A stretch of DNA of 64,000 nt, taken from Thereva unica (taxonomy: Eukaryota; Arthropoda; Insecta; Diptera; Therevidae). Positions 35,191-47,900 of the stretch are shown in pieces. Below the pieces are notes generated by a model. That model did not search any database, was not told where the DNA came from, and saw nothing but the letters and a program-made list of their open reading frames with translations. How positions within the stretch are numbered: position 1 is the first letter of the stretch; each line of letters begins with the position of its first letter. A program made the translations under genes and the position numbers. The stretch covers positions 35,242,039 to 35,306,038 of the forward strand of contig OX465282.1 in the NCBI GenBank assembly GCA_949987705.1, written 5' to 3'.

Positions 35191-36480
35191 AAAGAGACTA
35201 ATTCGTTTAAAGTAAAATTAGTTACTTTCATTTAATTTACAATAAATATATAGTGGCTTCAATTGATGCAAGAAAACTGTACCTAATTATTTTTGTTACT
35301 AGAATAGTGTATAATGCATTCAAGTATATTTCATTGGTTTTGCTGTGGTTTATGTCGATTTTGTCAAACATTGCTAAACACATCGTCTGTTTAAAAGAAT
35401 AAAAAAATTAAAATTTTATTTTTCTTGTAAAATTTGTTTTTCAAGGATGTCCGGGGAAAAAACTTGATTTAACCCAAATGTCCGGGTTTTTTAAAGTTTT
35501 TGTCCGGGCTCAGCAATTTCGGTGATGGCAGCCCTAATAGAGACCCACCTCTTCTCATCGACTATAAGACAGCATATGATCTTGTGTTACCACCAAAAAT
35601 CTACGAAACAATCGTGGAACAGAAGTTTCCAGACCAAAGACATTATTATAATAAAACAGTCCAGGAGGGAGCCATTGAAACCAGAGGGACAATTCTAAAC
35701 AAGTCTATTCAGCAAACTGCATATGTAGATGATATTATAGGCATTATAGGAAGGTCAATGACTAAAGCAAAGAAAGCCTATGTAGCGTTAGAAAAACAGG
35801 CTTCGAAATCAGGACTTATTATCAATGAAAATAACACGAATCATATGCGGATCCAGAAACAGTAGAAGAAGGAAGAACAGGACAAAATATAACAATTGAC
35901 AGATATAACATAGAATCCATAAATGAGGTCACCTAGTTAGGGACGCAAATTAACAAAGACAACATTACGGCGGAAATTTAAAGAAGAATGCTACTAGCGA
36001 AAAAAGCATATATAAAGTATGGTGAATTATTTTAAATCAAAAAGAATAAGCAGGACCTTGAAATTTAAATTATGCAAAACCGTAATAAAACCTCTACTGA
36101 TGTACGGAATCATGGACGCTTACTAGGCATGACGGCCAGGTCCTCGGAAGCTGTAAAAAAAATCTGGATCACAGGCGCAGTAAATGAAAAGGGTGTCTGG
36201 ACAAGAAGATACAATCATAAAATATGTATACCAAGAGCCTGACGTAACAAAAAGCATTACGATATTATGCCTAGGCTAGAGAGGACATGTAATAAGAATG
36301 CCTCAAGGATCCTCCCCCCTAAAAATTCCGTTCCTCCAAATGCCAGAGGGAAGAAGGTCACAGCGAAAACCTAGGAAGATATATGAAGCCAACATAGAAA
36401 TGGACTTACGCACAATTGGGATCACCAACTGGAAAAAGAGACCCAGGACCGAGAACGTTAAAAAAAATTCTTGAGGACGC

Positions 36481-37731
36481 CAAGGCTGATGAGGATTGTC
36501 ATTTTTACAACCAAATATAAAAGATATTATCAAAAATCATCAAGCTCAAATTTTGCAATTCATTCTTATAATTAATTTTTAATTATGGATCTTCAATGAA
36601 CATTCTGTTGTCTTTGTAGTCATATTATTTTATTAACTTCCCAGTATATAGACCGTGTGCTGGAGGTATTTGAGTATGCATAATATGAGGACCGCATTCT
36701 GTTAACAGAGATCAGTTGAGAATAGCTCAAAGAGAAATAATATGGATGTTTCCGGTCAATTTTTGAGTGCAATTTTTTTCACCCCCTCTTTTTTTGTTGG
36801 GACCTCTGCGGTTCCCGGGGCCTCCTGTTTGACGATGGATTATGATGAAGCACAGCAAAATAAGTCGAAAATATGAAATAAAATTTTTCGATATCATACT
36901 AAGTTTTCGAGATATTGACACTTGAAGTTGACGTTTTGAGGTATTTCACTAAGGTTTGTAGTTATATAAAAGCTACGACATCCATGGTGCTGATATTTTA
37001 ATTATGAATTTCATTGAGACACAGAACCCCTAAATAAAATGAAAATGAAAAATAAGTTTTTTCGTTAGCTCGCTTCGTTTTTGAGATATCCATACTTTTA
37101 GGTACTTTTAAAAACATGTTACAGCGTTAGTCGTTTCCAAAAAATACTAGTAAGTAAGGGTGACTTAGCAGGTAGTGAGCCGCCAAATTTTGAAATGGTT
37201 AAAAGTGTACTGCAACAAAAAAAAAGTTGAGATAGTTGCTATAGATTTTTCCTTCTAATGGTGCATCCACACTACGCGGACTTTAGGTCATACGCGCTTT
37301 TGCCTCTTTTTTCATATAGAGTTTAAAGGCTTTTTTAAGACTCGTACTGCAATGGTAAAATTTCCCGAAAACCATTTCTATTACATTTTTTACCTCATTT
37401 TGTATGGCTCCTTATTATCAGAAAAAAACTAGAACCAAGAATGATTGGAAATCCCTGGTTCGATTTTAGTCTTATTTGCAATGCGACACTTGATTACCCT
37501 CACATACATACACAAGTAGGCAAAAAATGATCCACAAAAACACAAAACGGGCTATCTCTGCCCATTTACGAGATAGGGCGTTTTGAATCTTGATTTTGGG
37601 GGAAAACTTTGAGTTTAATGTTTTAGAGTAGAAAAGGTAATAAAACAACGGTCGATAGTCACAAATAGGTTATCCTTGAAGTCGTGTGGAATGCGGCTTT
37701 TTCAATAACAAAAACAGTAGTGTATAATGAA

Positions 37732-37779
<48 letters not shown>

Positions 37780-38260
37780 GCTTATCTGTAAAAAAATATG
37801 GAAATAATGAATTTTTTCCCCTTTTTCACTATAATTCAAAAAGTAGGATCGTTAAGGTTCTTTTTTGTTTTGAACATTTTTAACACCTTAAAAGATTTCT
37901 TAAAAGATCGTGATCGTGAAGAACACTTCAGCTGCCTTGGTTTTTTGGCTTTTTCCAATTCAAAAAAAGTGTTTTAATATTTTTACTACTTTCTCGTTGC
38001 AATAAAAACACTTTAGGCAACCCATACTTGAAAGCACAATTATAAAAAAAAAAACAATCTTCCAATTCATCATTAAAGAGAATCATGAAAACATAATGGA
38101 AGCACCGCCTACCACCCCACTCCAATTAGAATAAACAATATATAAAGAGAAACTTCACCTATCCTCGATATCTTCTTTCTTCACTCAATATACAAACGAA
38201 TATTAATATTTTAAGAGTCAAAAACAAATTTCGAAACATATTTTCAAGAAGAGTAAGTTA
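36481..38260. other. Unassigned AT-rich stretch
   Basis: No reading frame of note. It includes a microsatellite (37741-37776) and a small repeat (37995-38055) shared with 25712-25770. Confidence 0.45.
37741..37776. repeat. (TA)18 microsatellite
   Basis: An uninterrupted run of 36 alternating T and A bases, preceded by a run of A. Confidence 0.95.
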
Positions 38261-38261
38261 A

Positions 38262-39230
38262 ATATTTAATAGTTGCAACCACTGACATACATATAATAAT
38301 GAACAGCTCGTCTGACATTCTTCTTCTTTAACGGCTCTACAATCGTGATCCGGTCCTTTTCTCTGCACCGGTCGGGATTCTGAGGCGATGTCATCCAGTT
38401 CAGCGTCCCTAAGCTCCGTACGCCCTGGTCTACGCCATCCTTCCAGAAAATGCTGTGTCTCCTACGCTGTAGCACCTCATAGGTCTTACCGCAGAGAACT
38501 TTGCGAGTAGGCTCATCTTCAGTCATACGAGCTAGATGCCCTGCCAATGTTAGGTGTTCCTGTAGACGAGGCCACCATGTACTTTGTTTTGGTTTCATTG
38601 ATGAGCATGTCCCAGATTTCCTGCCACCTGCCCAATCTGAGTGAACGTTTCTTGTACAGCTATTGTTGTTCTTCCAATGATGTCAATGTCGTCTGCATAA
38701 GCCAGTAATTGGGTTGACTTGTGGAGGATTGTGCCCCTTGATGCCACGCCGAATGGGATCACTTTCTCCAACGCCAGGGTTGGCTTGTCATATTGGTTAT
38801 GGTGAACCTATATAGTCTTGTCAGTTGGTAGGGGACGCAGAATTCTCTCATATCTTTGTAGAGCTCTTGTCTGGCTATGCTATCATAGGCGGCTCTAAAG
38901 TCTATGAAGAGGAGTTGAATTGAGTTTTGAAACTTTAGATATTTTTTTGTAGCCTGCCTCAAGGTGAAAGTTGGATCAATCGTTGATTTGCCTGGGCTAA
39001 AGCCTCACTGGTATTGGCCTATGATGTTTTTGGCATATAGGGCCATCCTGTTTTGTAGGGTAGCGGAGAATATCTTATACACGGTACTCAACAACGTTAT
39101 ACCGCGATATTTGGTGCACGCTGTGATATCTCCTTTTTTATATATCGGTCAGAGAAAGCCTTTTCTGCAGACTTCTGGCATCACTTCCTGCTCCCATACT
39201 CCCATACCAGTATTATATATTCACCCATAA
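38262..39230 (-). pseudogene. RTE-like LINE remnant
   Basis: On the minus strand from about 39150 downward: TKYRGITLLSTVYKIFSATL (RT entry), KSTIDPTFTLRQATKKYL and IQLLFIDFRAAYDSIAR (palm). QLLAYADDIDIIGRT (catalytic YADD) follows near 38690, then a C-terminal part at 38598-38266 with HLTLAGHLARMTEDEPTRKV, typical of RTE proteins near their end. Frames shift several times, and the N-terminal endonuclease is missing. Confidence 0.8.
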
Positions 39231-39594
39231 ATAGAAATATATTTTATTTCTCATATCGTAACGCTCATCTTCGCCATGTTCTAACTGACCTCTAATCTTT
39301 CTAATGTACTCACCCTCCTAAGTAGATAGATTTTGTTCCTGTGTATTATCTTCCAGGACAATACGTTTGTATTGCTGCTCAAAGCATCAACATGTTTCAT
39401 CCTACCATTTGCTCTGTTCTCTGTGACGTAATCAGAATTATGCAAATATAATGACCATCGTGCAATCCGTGGCTTAATTCTTTTTTTAGTGCCAGCACCA
39501 GCGAATTACAGCACAGTATAAATTATTATTAAATTATCATTATTACTAAGGAACTCTTCAGAGAAACTTTAGTCAGCTTAAAAGTTTTTTATTT
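39231..39594. other. Unassigned stretch
   Basis: AT-rich, no recognisable feature between the two LINE remnants. Confidence 0.4.
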
Positions 39595-40400
39595 TTATTT
39601 TATTTTGTTTATACTCTTAACACATGACAGTCGTTTACAGTGCAAATATATTATTAATTCTAGAGTTTGGAATTTAAATCTTTTCCTTACAACTATAACA
39701 AATCACTTTATATAAATTTTCTTACTTTTATTTTTAATTATATTTTAATGGGTTGAGGAAAAATATATGAAAACCTTTTTAAAGCCTTAATGCACTACTT
39801 ATCCTAGACTTAAAACTAATCTACAACTAAACTTAACTAAGTAGGCAATTTTTAGTTGCCTAATTGCCGAATTATCGGGTTTGTCGATTCTTGGCATTGA
39901 TATTTAAAATTAGTATCTATAGGTTTCCAACTATTTCCTCGACATATTTCATATTTGCTAACGAGTGCAATCGAGTTGTTGAGAAATACCACGGAAGGTT
40001 AATAGTTTGTTCTGTGCTGTTTGTAATTTTTTTTATGAGTAACTGCACAATTTGCCACACTGGGGCATATAACAACATAGCTTGGAAAATTTGTCTATAG
40101 ATTAAGACTTTGATTTCTAAGCTAAGATCAGATCTTCTGTTAATAAAGGGATAGGGGGTTCTTGTTAGTATGTTAATTTTGTTTATTGTATTTGAGATAT
40201 GGATGTTGAAAGTAAGGGTTTTGTCTAAGGGGACTCCCAAATATTTTACACTATCTGCCCATTGAATTCTGTGCCCGTTAAGAGTTAGATGACTTGAAGG
40301 CACTGGGAAATGAAAATGTGTACAAAAAACGTTATAATCAGTTTTGCAATAAAAAGTGTAATTAAAAAGATATGGGCCTAAAAATACTTTTGAATTCACG
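39595..40400 (-). pseudogene. Jockey-like LINE, 5'-truncated
   Basis: The minus-strand frame 40411-39917 reads HLTLNGHRIQWADSVKYLGV, the RT thumb entry, then IYRQIFQAMLLYAPVWQIVQ, a conserved Jockey-type C-terminal segment. The catalytic palm is absent, lost by 5' truncation near 40390. An A-rich tail on the minus strand lies at about 39589-39612, marking the 3' end. The first residues of the open frame are probably flanking sequence. Confidence 0.8.
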
Positions 40401-43400
40401 TTTTTCGACACTTAAAGCACTATAACTCGTGCAATATTAGCCCTACGTAAAAAATACACAAAAGTTATATATAATTGTGTGTTCTATAAGTCTTAGGCAG
40501 GATTTTTTTATAGCGAGTTAACCGTTAACGAAATATAGTGCAAAAGAAAGTAATATAAAGTTTGAAGCACTATAACTCCGAACATATTGACCTTACAAAA
40601 AAAAATCTAAATAAAAAAGTTAAATCATTTATTTATCTACAAAAAATATTATATACATTTTTGTCGTAAAATGCATAGTTTCTGAGATATAGAATTAAAC
40701 GCGTTTCCTTTCCCTGTAAGTTAAGCATAAGGGTAGGGATGACGCCATTTTGATTTTAAGCTCATAAAAATATATAATATATATTGTTAAAAAAAAATCG
40801 CGTGCGGTATTTGTCGCATTACGAAGGCCTTTTTCTACCTATTTACTGGACCTCTAACACAAATTATTTTAAAAAATTTGAGTAACTACATGTTATTATT
40901 CAAATTTCATTTTAAACCATATCGCTCCTTGTAAAACCTAGCATAACAGCAATAAAAACCCGCAATAAATGGTGAAACTATTTTATTACATTACTCAAAC
41001 ATTGGCATTTCTTATAACGTAAAGTCATTCATTCATTATTTTTACTTACTATCTGTTTAGAATTTCTAGGGAGTGGAGGCGCTAAAATAATAAAAAAAAT
41101 ATTCAGAAAATCTGTCACTTTGATACCTTTGGGACTCTATAAAACGTTTCATAGTGAACGAAATGAAAAAAAAAGATATTAATGAAAATTATTCTTTATG
41201 AAACCGTCTAAACAAAAACTTGTTAGTATTTTTTTTTTTTTTTTTAAATAGAAGGAAATAGTAGTGATAGCCTTTAAAAGAAAATATTGTGACTAATTTT
41301 TGTGTTCTAAGGCTTATAACTTCTTAAATATTCAATTTACGACAAAATAGCACAATAATAAATTGTAGATAATTTTGAACAAAAAGACTCCTTGAAAATT
41401 TTCTGTAAGATGTACTATTACCGAGATATACTGCAAAAACCATTTGCACACTTTTTCCAAGATGGCGGCCAAATGCGAGGGTTACAATCCGGAAAACTCA
41501 AATTTAAGCTTACACCGACGCCCCCCACCTCCCCCTATACATCTCATAAATAAGACCGTATCCTGCATTTTTGCAATGTTAAAGTACCATTTCCACGGAC
41601 TATTACTGTTAAGCCATAATATTCATCGACATCTTCCGAGCACCACCAGCACCCCCTAACCTATCCTTTACTCTTTAAATTTTCAAGCTACGCCCACTAC
41701 TAGGCATTTCACTATAACAGACTTTCGGTACAAAACGGTAATATCAAATTTTAGCATTATCGCACATGAAAACTCGGCACACTTTATTAAATAGGTCCTT
41801 TTTATTTTTCACCGCTATTAAAATAACCAAGCATATTTAACAATTTGCGTAATTTTGCGCATTCCGCAAATTATTATATTGTCTCAACAATTGATCCGAC
41901 CTTCAGTTGTTATATTGGTTCATTACAGGTATCAAACTTAATTGCATTGGTATTCAATTGCCACGAGTCGGGCAATGGTCTCCATGAGAATTGACTCGAT
42001 ATTCTTGTTAAGAATCACTGCAATGAATGAAAAGTAAAATTCTTTTTTGTAATATAAAATTCTACTCAAGCCAACAGGAATCCAAAAAATGCGTTTTTTA
42101 ATCTGAAATTTCACCGTTGAAATTAATTTCATTAATTAATTTCCTTGAATTTTACAATATGCCCCTTGACCCGTTTCTATTTACGAAAGCAAAAGTAGTA
42201 AACATCCGTCAATCAATCCGACAGCCGAGTCTGTAGTCCTTCGTTTTTAATTACTTCACTGATTGGTTTCATTGTTTTCTCCCAACTCCAATAACGCCCC
42301 CAAAATGAGGTCGTTTCTTGTTTAAAGTTCTGCTTTGATCACTTTTGACTCTACACCTAGATGAAACCTTTTATTGGCTACTACTATAAACAAAAGGCAA
42401 TCGTTTAGTTAGTTTTCAAGGGCGGACTCAATGTAATTAAGGGAGTGTCAATCAAGCTGCTCCCAAACATGAAGTGGATTCTCCAAACCAATTGCTAGGA
42501 CACTGGTCCACTCGCTGCTTGGACATTGTTTTCAGGCTGGCGTTGATTGTGTATACTTAACAAATCAAGAATTACGGAAAAAATTTCTGATTATTGTCAA
42601 CAATTTTATAGTTTTTAATTGACTGTGTAAATTTTGAATGTTGCAATTAATTGTATAAATCGATATAGTTGCGAAATATTTGTTCTCCAATGATAGGTAA
42701 TATGTTGATAAAACTTATGGGGTGTACTATCATAACGACATGTTAAATATTGGTAATTCGAGCACAAAAGTATATTATTTAGAAAACTTTATTATTGGCG
42801 AAGCTGTATAAGAAAACTGAAGGCTTAGCTCAACTACTTTTTATGAAAAAACCGCAAGGTTACGCAAAAGATGGCATGGCCAATTATCAATCATAATTGT
42901 AAATGATACATGTACCTACAAACATAATTTTAAGGACACCCAGCAAATAAAAGGAAAAATAGCTTGAATGTAGGAGTAGGAACAAGGAGAATTCCGAGCG
43001 TAAACGGAAACAAAACAGATGAAAATTATGATCGTGCGTTAATGCATGTTGATAAATATCTATACCCAGCTAGAAAAGATTTAAATTTTTAACAAAAATA
43101 ATTTACAATTGGGTGGTAATCCAGTGTTCTTAATCAAATTTAGTCACATATAGGTTATATTATTTTTTCGATTTAGCATTGTGCAACAGATCAGGCCCGC
43201 CGCTAACCACTTCAGCACCAGCATGCAAAACAGATTATGCCGCCCCTTCCCTTATCTTTTTTTTTGTCTGAGCTTACTGGAAGGTGTTTTAGTTTGGATA
43301 CTTATAGGAGTGTAAAAAAAATTGATCGAAGATCGATTGAAGGGGCATATTCTAAATTAAAAATCTGAAATTTGATTGTAGATAACTCATACATTTATTT

Positions 43401-43467
43401 GTTGATAACTCATCCATTCAAGAAAATTAAAAAAAAAACATTGGTCGTTTTGCATTCGAGTAATTAA
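40401..43467. other. Unassigned AT-rich stretch
   Basis: Contains the phrase GCACTATAACTC twice (near 40415 and 40567) and an 18-base T run near 41230. The short frames at 41444-41659 and 41938-42132 have no recognisable domain. Nothing else supported. Confidence 0.4.
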
Positions 43468-43469
43468 TA

Positions 43470-43920
43470 TCCCACCAAAAAAACATTAAAAATGTGAAAT
43501 AGAAGTTAATGGGCGCGGAAGTTATTTATTGGGACAGTTTAAAACACACTTGTAACAAAAAGAAGTGATATGGATTAGGCAAGATGAATCGTTAATGGCA
43601 TGAAATAATTAAACACGTGCATTTACGAACGAATTCAGTGTGGCTCAGTCTATAGTGTTTCTAATAAAATTTGTTACATTTCGAAGGACAGCTAAGATTC
43701 ATGCTATACAAAGCCGGTTAATAATACTTTATTAAGTTTAAAAAATTCCTTTGAATTCGTTCGTAAATGCACGTGTTTAATTATTCCATGCTATTAACGA
43801 TTCATCTTGACTAATCCATATCACTTCTTTTTGTTATAAGTGTGTTTTAAACTGTCCCAATGAATAACTTCCGCGCCCACGGACTTCTAATTCATATTTT
43901 TAATGTTTTTTTTGGTGGGA
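43470..43920. mobile_element. Foldback element with ~165-bp arms and TA flanks
   Basis: The ends TCCCACC and GGTGGGA are flanked by TA (43468-43469 and 43921-43922). The arms (43470-43632 and about 43753-43920) share long blocks such as AAACACGTGCATTTACGAAC, with few mismatches. The ~115-bp loop has no coding sequence. Confidence 0.88.
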
Positions 43921-44965
43921 TAGCACGCTTTTTTGTTTTAATACATTCTAAAATAAAAAATAAACTAGTTGGGATGTGGGTTCGACCCTTTCGGTCCACA
44001 CGATCAACTTCCCAGTATGATGGATGTTGTATATTATGATTGGATATTTTAATAATAAATGAACAATAGGCAATATAGAATATTTGCATAATACCGAGAA
44101 TTTGTCACAATAGTTTATCAATATTTTCGCTAATATGTCAAACTTAATGTGCGCACATACAAGATTAGGATGACGAAAATGTATATAAAATTGATGTATT
44201 AAGGTACAAACAGATTGGCGCGAATTTTGTCGCGGAGGCGGTGTCCGTGGCGGCAAAATCGATTAAAATACACGCGCCACCATATATGCTACCACAAAGG
44301 CGCAGAGGCGACTTGTCCCGCGGACAAATTCGAGCTATTTTGAATTCTGCCGCTGGTTGCCCAGTGGTACCAACCATGACGAGCTGATTTAGAACACATT
44401 TTTTGCTTTGAACTGCTGTCTGCCTGCAAATTGACAATTTGTTCGTGGTGGTTATTTTTAAATTTAATTCGTGATTTTTTTTTTTAGTTTTTTAATGAAA
44501 TTTATTATAAAATGGAAAAAAGAAATTTACTAATTATGGGGCATAAAAAAGACTGTGTTGCAGGTATTTAAAACTAATTATTGTAATAAAATCAAACAAA
44601 AACAGTCAACAATAAAAAAATTTCGTCTCTATTTAGCAACTCAATGTGACGGTTAATTTAAGCTTTTGGAGGTACTTCAAGTTTATTTTTTAGTGAAATG
44701 TTTATATTTATCCCAGAGGAATTTAACATAGGATTAAAAACTATAAAATTCTGGAGCCGGAGGAAAAACAGGAGCCAAAGTAAAAGTAAAGTATTAAATT
44801 AATTTCTGGGAAAGTTTTTAGTTAAAGTTTTTGGTCAGATAAAATTTGAATTAAAACATGCTGAGGGTTCAAGCTGGAAATATTGATGATATGTAGATAT
44901 TTTAGGCGGAAACGTGGAAGGAGAATTTTTTATTACTTTCTAATGATGTAATATACATAGTTTAA

Positions 44966-47900
44966 ACTTTCAGGATGTGAAGAAGGTGGTATTAAATAGG
45001 CAGCAAGGCCGTTCCCATAAGCTCCGATGGTTGCATCGCCGGCTGAGTCAGCCACAAATGAAGTCATGGACCTTGCGCAGGAAAGGCCCCTAAACAATAA
45101 CAAATATTTTTCCTTTGTTTTTTGTAATATTAGGGGTCTCCTCGCGAACTTTAATTATGTAATGTGCTATCTAGATACGCATGCCCCGGCCATATTCGCA
45201 CTAAGTGAAACTCAAGTCACTGACACCGATTCAGATCGATTTCAGGTGGCTGGGTATACCTTAGTGCACAATTTCTCCGACCATAGGGGAGTCGCCATAT
45301 ATATTAGGAATGACGTGGCGTTTCAGAAGGTGCACAATAGTACATCTTCTGATTTTAATCATTTGTGGATTAAAATTATTCTTCGTAACCACGTCATATT
45401 CTTCTGTTTTCTATACAGAAGCCCTAATATCAGTAATGAAGCCTCAACGTTAGCCTTCGATGCTATCTCTGAACAAATCTCCGGATTTTTATCTTCCCAC
45501 CCGGAGTGTGAAATCATTGTTGCGGGTGATTTCAACGTTCACAATGTCAATTGGCTAAATTACTCTAATGGCACCAGTGTTTCTGGCAAAGACGCCGAGA
45601 TCTTTGCAGACCTAAATAATCTGCACCAAATAGTGAACTGTCCAACGCGAGTTCCGGACGTTGAAGGTCATGGAGCCCATCTTCTTGACCTGTTTCTTAC
45701 TTCTCATCCAACTCGATACTCCGTCGAAGTTAGCTCGCCCCTTGGTAACTCGGATCACAATCTAGTCAGCGCTAATTTCCCATATCCATCTTCTACTCCA
45801 ACCAACACAGTTCCTAAAAAAACTGTCTGGCACTATGGGAAAGCCAACTGGTTGGGACTTATACGCTTTTTTCAAGCCACAGACTGGAATTTGTGTTTCC
45901 GCAGTGCCAGTGCGAACTATGCCGCTTCCTGTATTACTAAAATAATACGGGCGGGAATGTGTTTGTTCATTCCTCATTCTACCATATCTATAAAGCCTAG
46001 GCCAAATAGATGGTTCAATGGGGAATGTAAGAACGCAATTCAAGCTAAGGAAGCCGCTTATAGAGCGTACAAACATTCCCCCAACGAGTCACTTCGGCGT
46101 GAGTATATCAAGTCGAGAAACTCCTGTAATTCCATCATCAGGAAGGTCAAAGCATCATTTGACAACAAATTGAGAAGTAAGATCCTCAACACACACGTAG
46201 GCAGCAAAAGCTTCTGGTCCTTGGTAACTTCCATCAAGAAGAATTTTACCTCTTCCTCAACCCCTCCATTCATTAATGGAAAGGAGGTGATAACAGAAAG
46301 CAAATCCAAGGCCGATTTACTGGCATCTCTGTTCGCCTCAAATTCTTCATTACCTCAAGCTGATACGTCACCACCGGTCCTCGATCGCAACGCCCATTCA
46401 ATGGACGGAATTTTCTTCAGGACACGAGAGGTGTATAAATGTCTCAAAGAACTCGACGTCAATAAATCCACTGGCCCCGATAATATTCCCCCTATGGTAC
46501 TCAAAAAGTGTGCCTCACCCTTGGCTAAACCTCTGCGCAAACTTTTTGCCTTGTCATTTTTCTCCGGAGTTTATCCGAACTCTTGGAAACTAGCTCATGT
46601 TCAGCCCATTCCCAAAAAAGGTGAGGCCAGCGACCCTTTAAACTACCGCCCAATAGCATTAACTTCTGTTCTCTCCAAAGTTATGGAGACAATAATCAAT
46701 CGAGGGTTGATGAAATATCTAGAATCTAACCTAATTATTCACGACAGGCAGTATGGCTTTAGACCAAAACGGTCTACTGGCGACCTTCTTGTGTGCCTGA
46801 CTGAACACATCAACCAAAGCATCCATGGCTTCGGTGAGTCTGGTTTGGTTGCTCTAGATATCTCCAAGGCCTTCGACAGAGTATGGCATCCCGCTCTGCT
46901 GTCGAAACTCCAAGCTATTGGTATTGACTCAGTTCTAAGGAACTGGATTGAGAGCTTTCTTTCTGGCCGTTCAATCAAGGTAGTATTGGATGGCGTCGAA
47001 TCCAACCCTCATTCCATTTCGACCGGCGTTCCCCAAGGGGCGATTCTCTCACCTACTCTCTTTCTTATATTCATTAATGATCTGCTCTCAATCCCCTCCA
47101 ATCCACTTCATAGTTTTGCCGATGACGGTACTTTGCGTTACTCATACCCCTCCGACAACACAGGACAAGCAAGTGCCAGACCTTGTCTCTTAGAACGTGA
47201 ACTCATGTCCGAGTCTCTTAACGCGGACATTAAACTCATTCTTGATTGGGGCCGCAAGAATCGTGTCGAGTTCAATGAAACCAAAACCAAGTACTGTCTA
47301 TTCTCCACTAAAACCTGCACCAGCCTTCCCTCCATTTCAGTGGGTGAAGATAATATAACAGCTGATCCATATCTTAACATCCTCGGCGTGACTCTATCCA
47401 ACGATTTGCGATGGAATAATCACATACTCCAAGTCACCAAACAAGCGTACCAATGCCTCGGCTTCCTTAAGAGATGCAAGTTTCTCCTTCATTCAACTGC
47501 CTTGGCTACAATCTACAAGTCCTACATTCGGCCACGCCTTGAATACAACTCGTATATCTGGGCTGGCGCCCCTAAAACCACCTTGGCTTGGCTAGACAAG
47601 GTGCAAAACCGCGCCATCAAACTCATTGGCGATAGCACCCTTTGCATTGATCCTTTAAGCCACCGTAGGAATGTAGCAGCGCTCAGCAAGTTTTACCGCT
47701 ATTTTCATAGCGACTGCTCCACTGAAATCAAAAACCTCCTGCCTACACGGCAATCTTTCTCCCGCAACACAAGACTAGCCAACTCGGCTCACCCCTTCAC
47801 CCTTCAGCCCTCCCCTTCACGCACATTACGTTTTAGCAGTTCGTTTATAAATAGAACAACTCGATTGTGGAACTCTCTTCCGCAGTCGGTGTTTCCGAGC

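Larger units (their letters stand above)
31890..35536 (+). mobile_element. hAT transposon, 3.65 kb, with 8-bp target duplication
   Basis: The ends are TAGGGCTGCCATC (31890) and its reverse GATGGCAGCCCTA (to 35536). ATAGAGAC is duplicated directly at 31882-31889 and 35537-35544. The interior carries a broken hAT transposase on the plus strand and a 185-bp MITE. GTCCGGG words are enriched at both ends. The left terminus is present twice in tandem (31890 and 32011). The element lies inside an RTE-like LINE. Confidence 0.92.
31690..36480 (+). pseudogene. RTE/BovB-like LINE, split by a hAT insertion
   Basis: Left part (31690-31881): pieces reading TNYRGTTLLNVAFKIFSYIL and, in another frame, FRKHKPSTDQIFALRQAIEK are the RTE RT fingers/palm entry. 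Right part (35545 on): LLIDYKTAYDLV (the palm aspartate) and QTAYVDDIIGIIGRSM (catalytic YXDD). It then runs through to a shifted C-terminal region near 36300-36480 that includes GHVIRMP-like and PRKIYEANIEMD-like words. The protein resumes across the hAT once the 8-bp duplication is discounted. Frameshifts and stops make it inactive. Confidence 0.8.
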
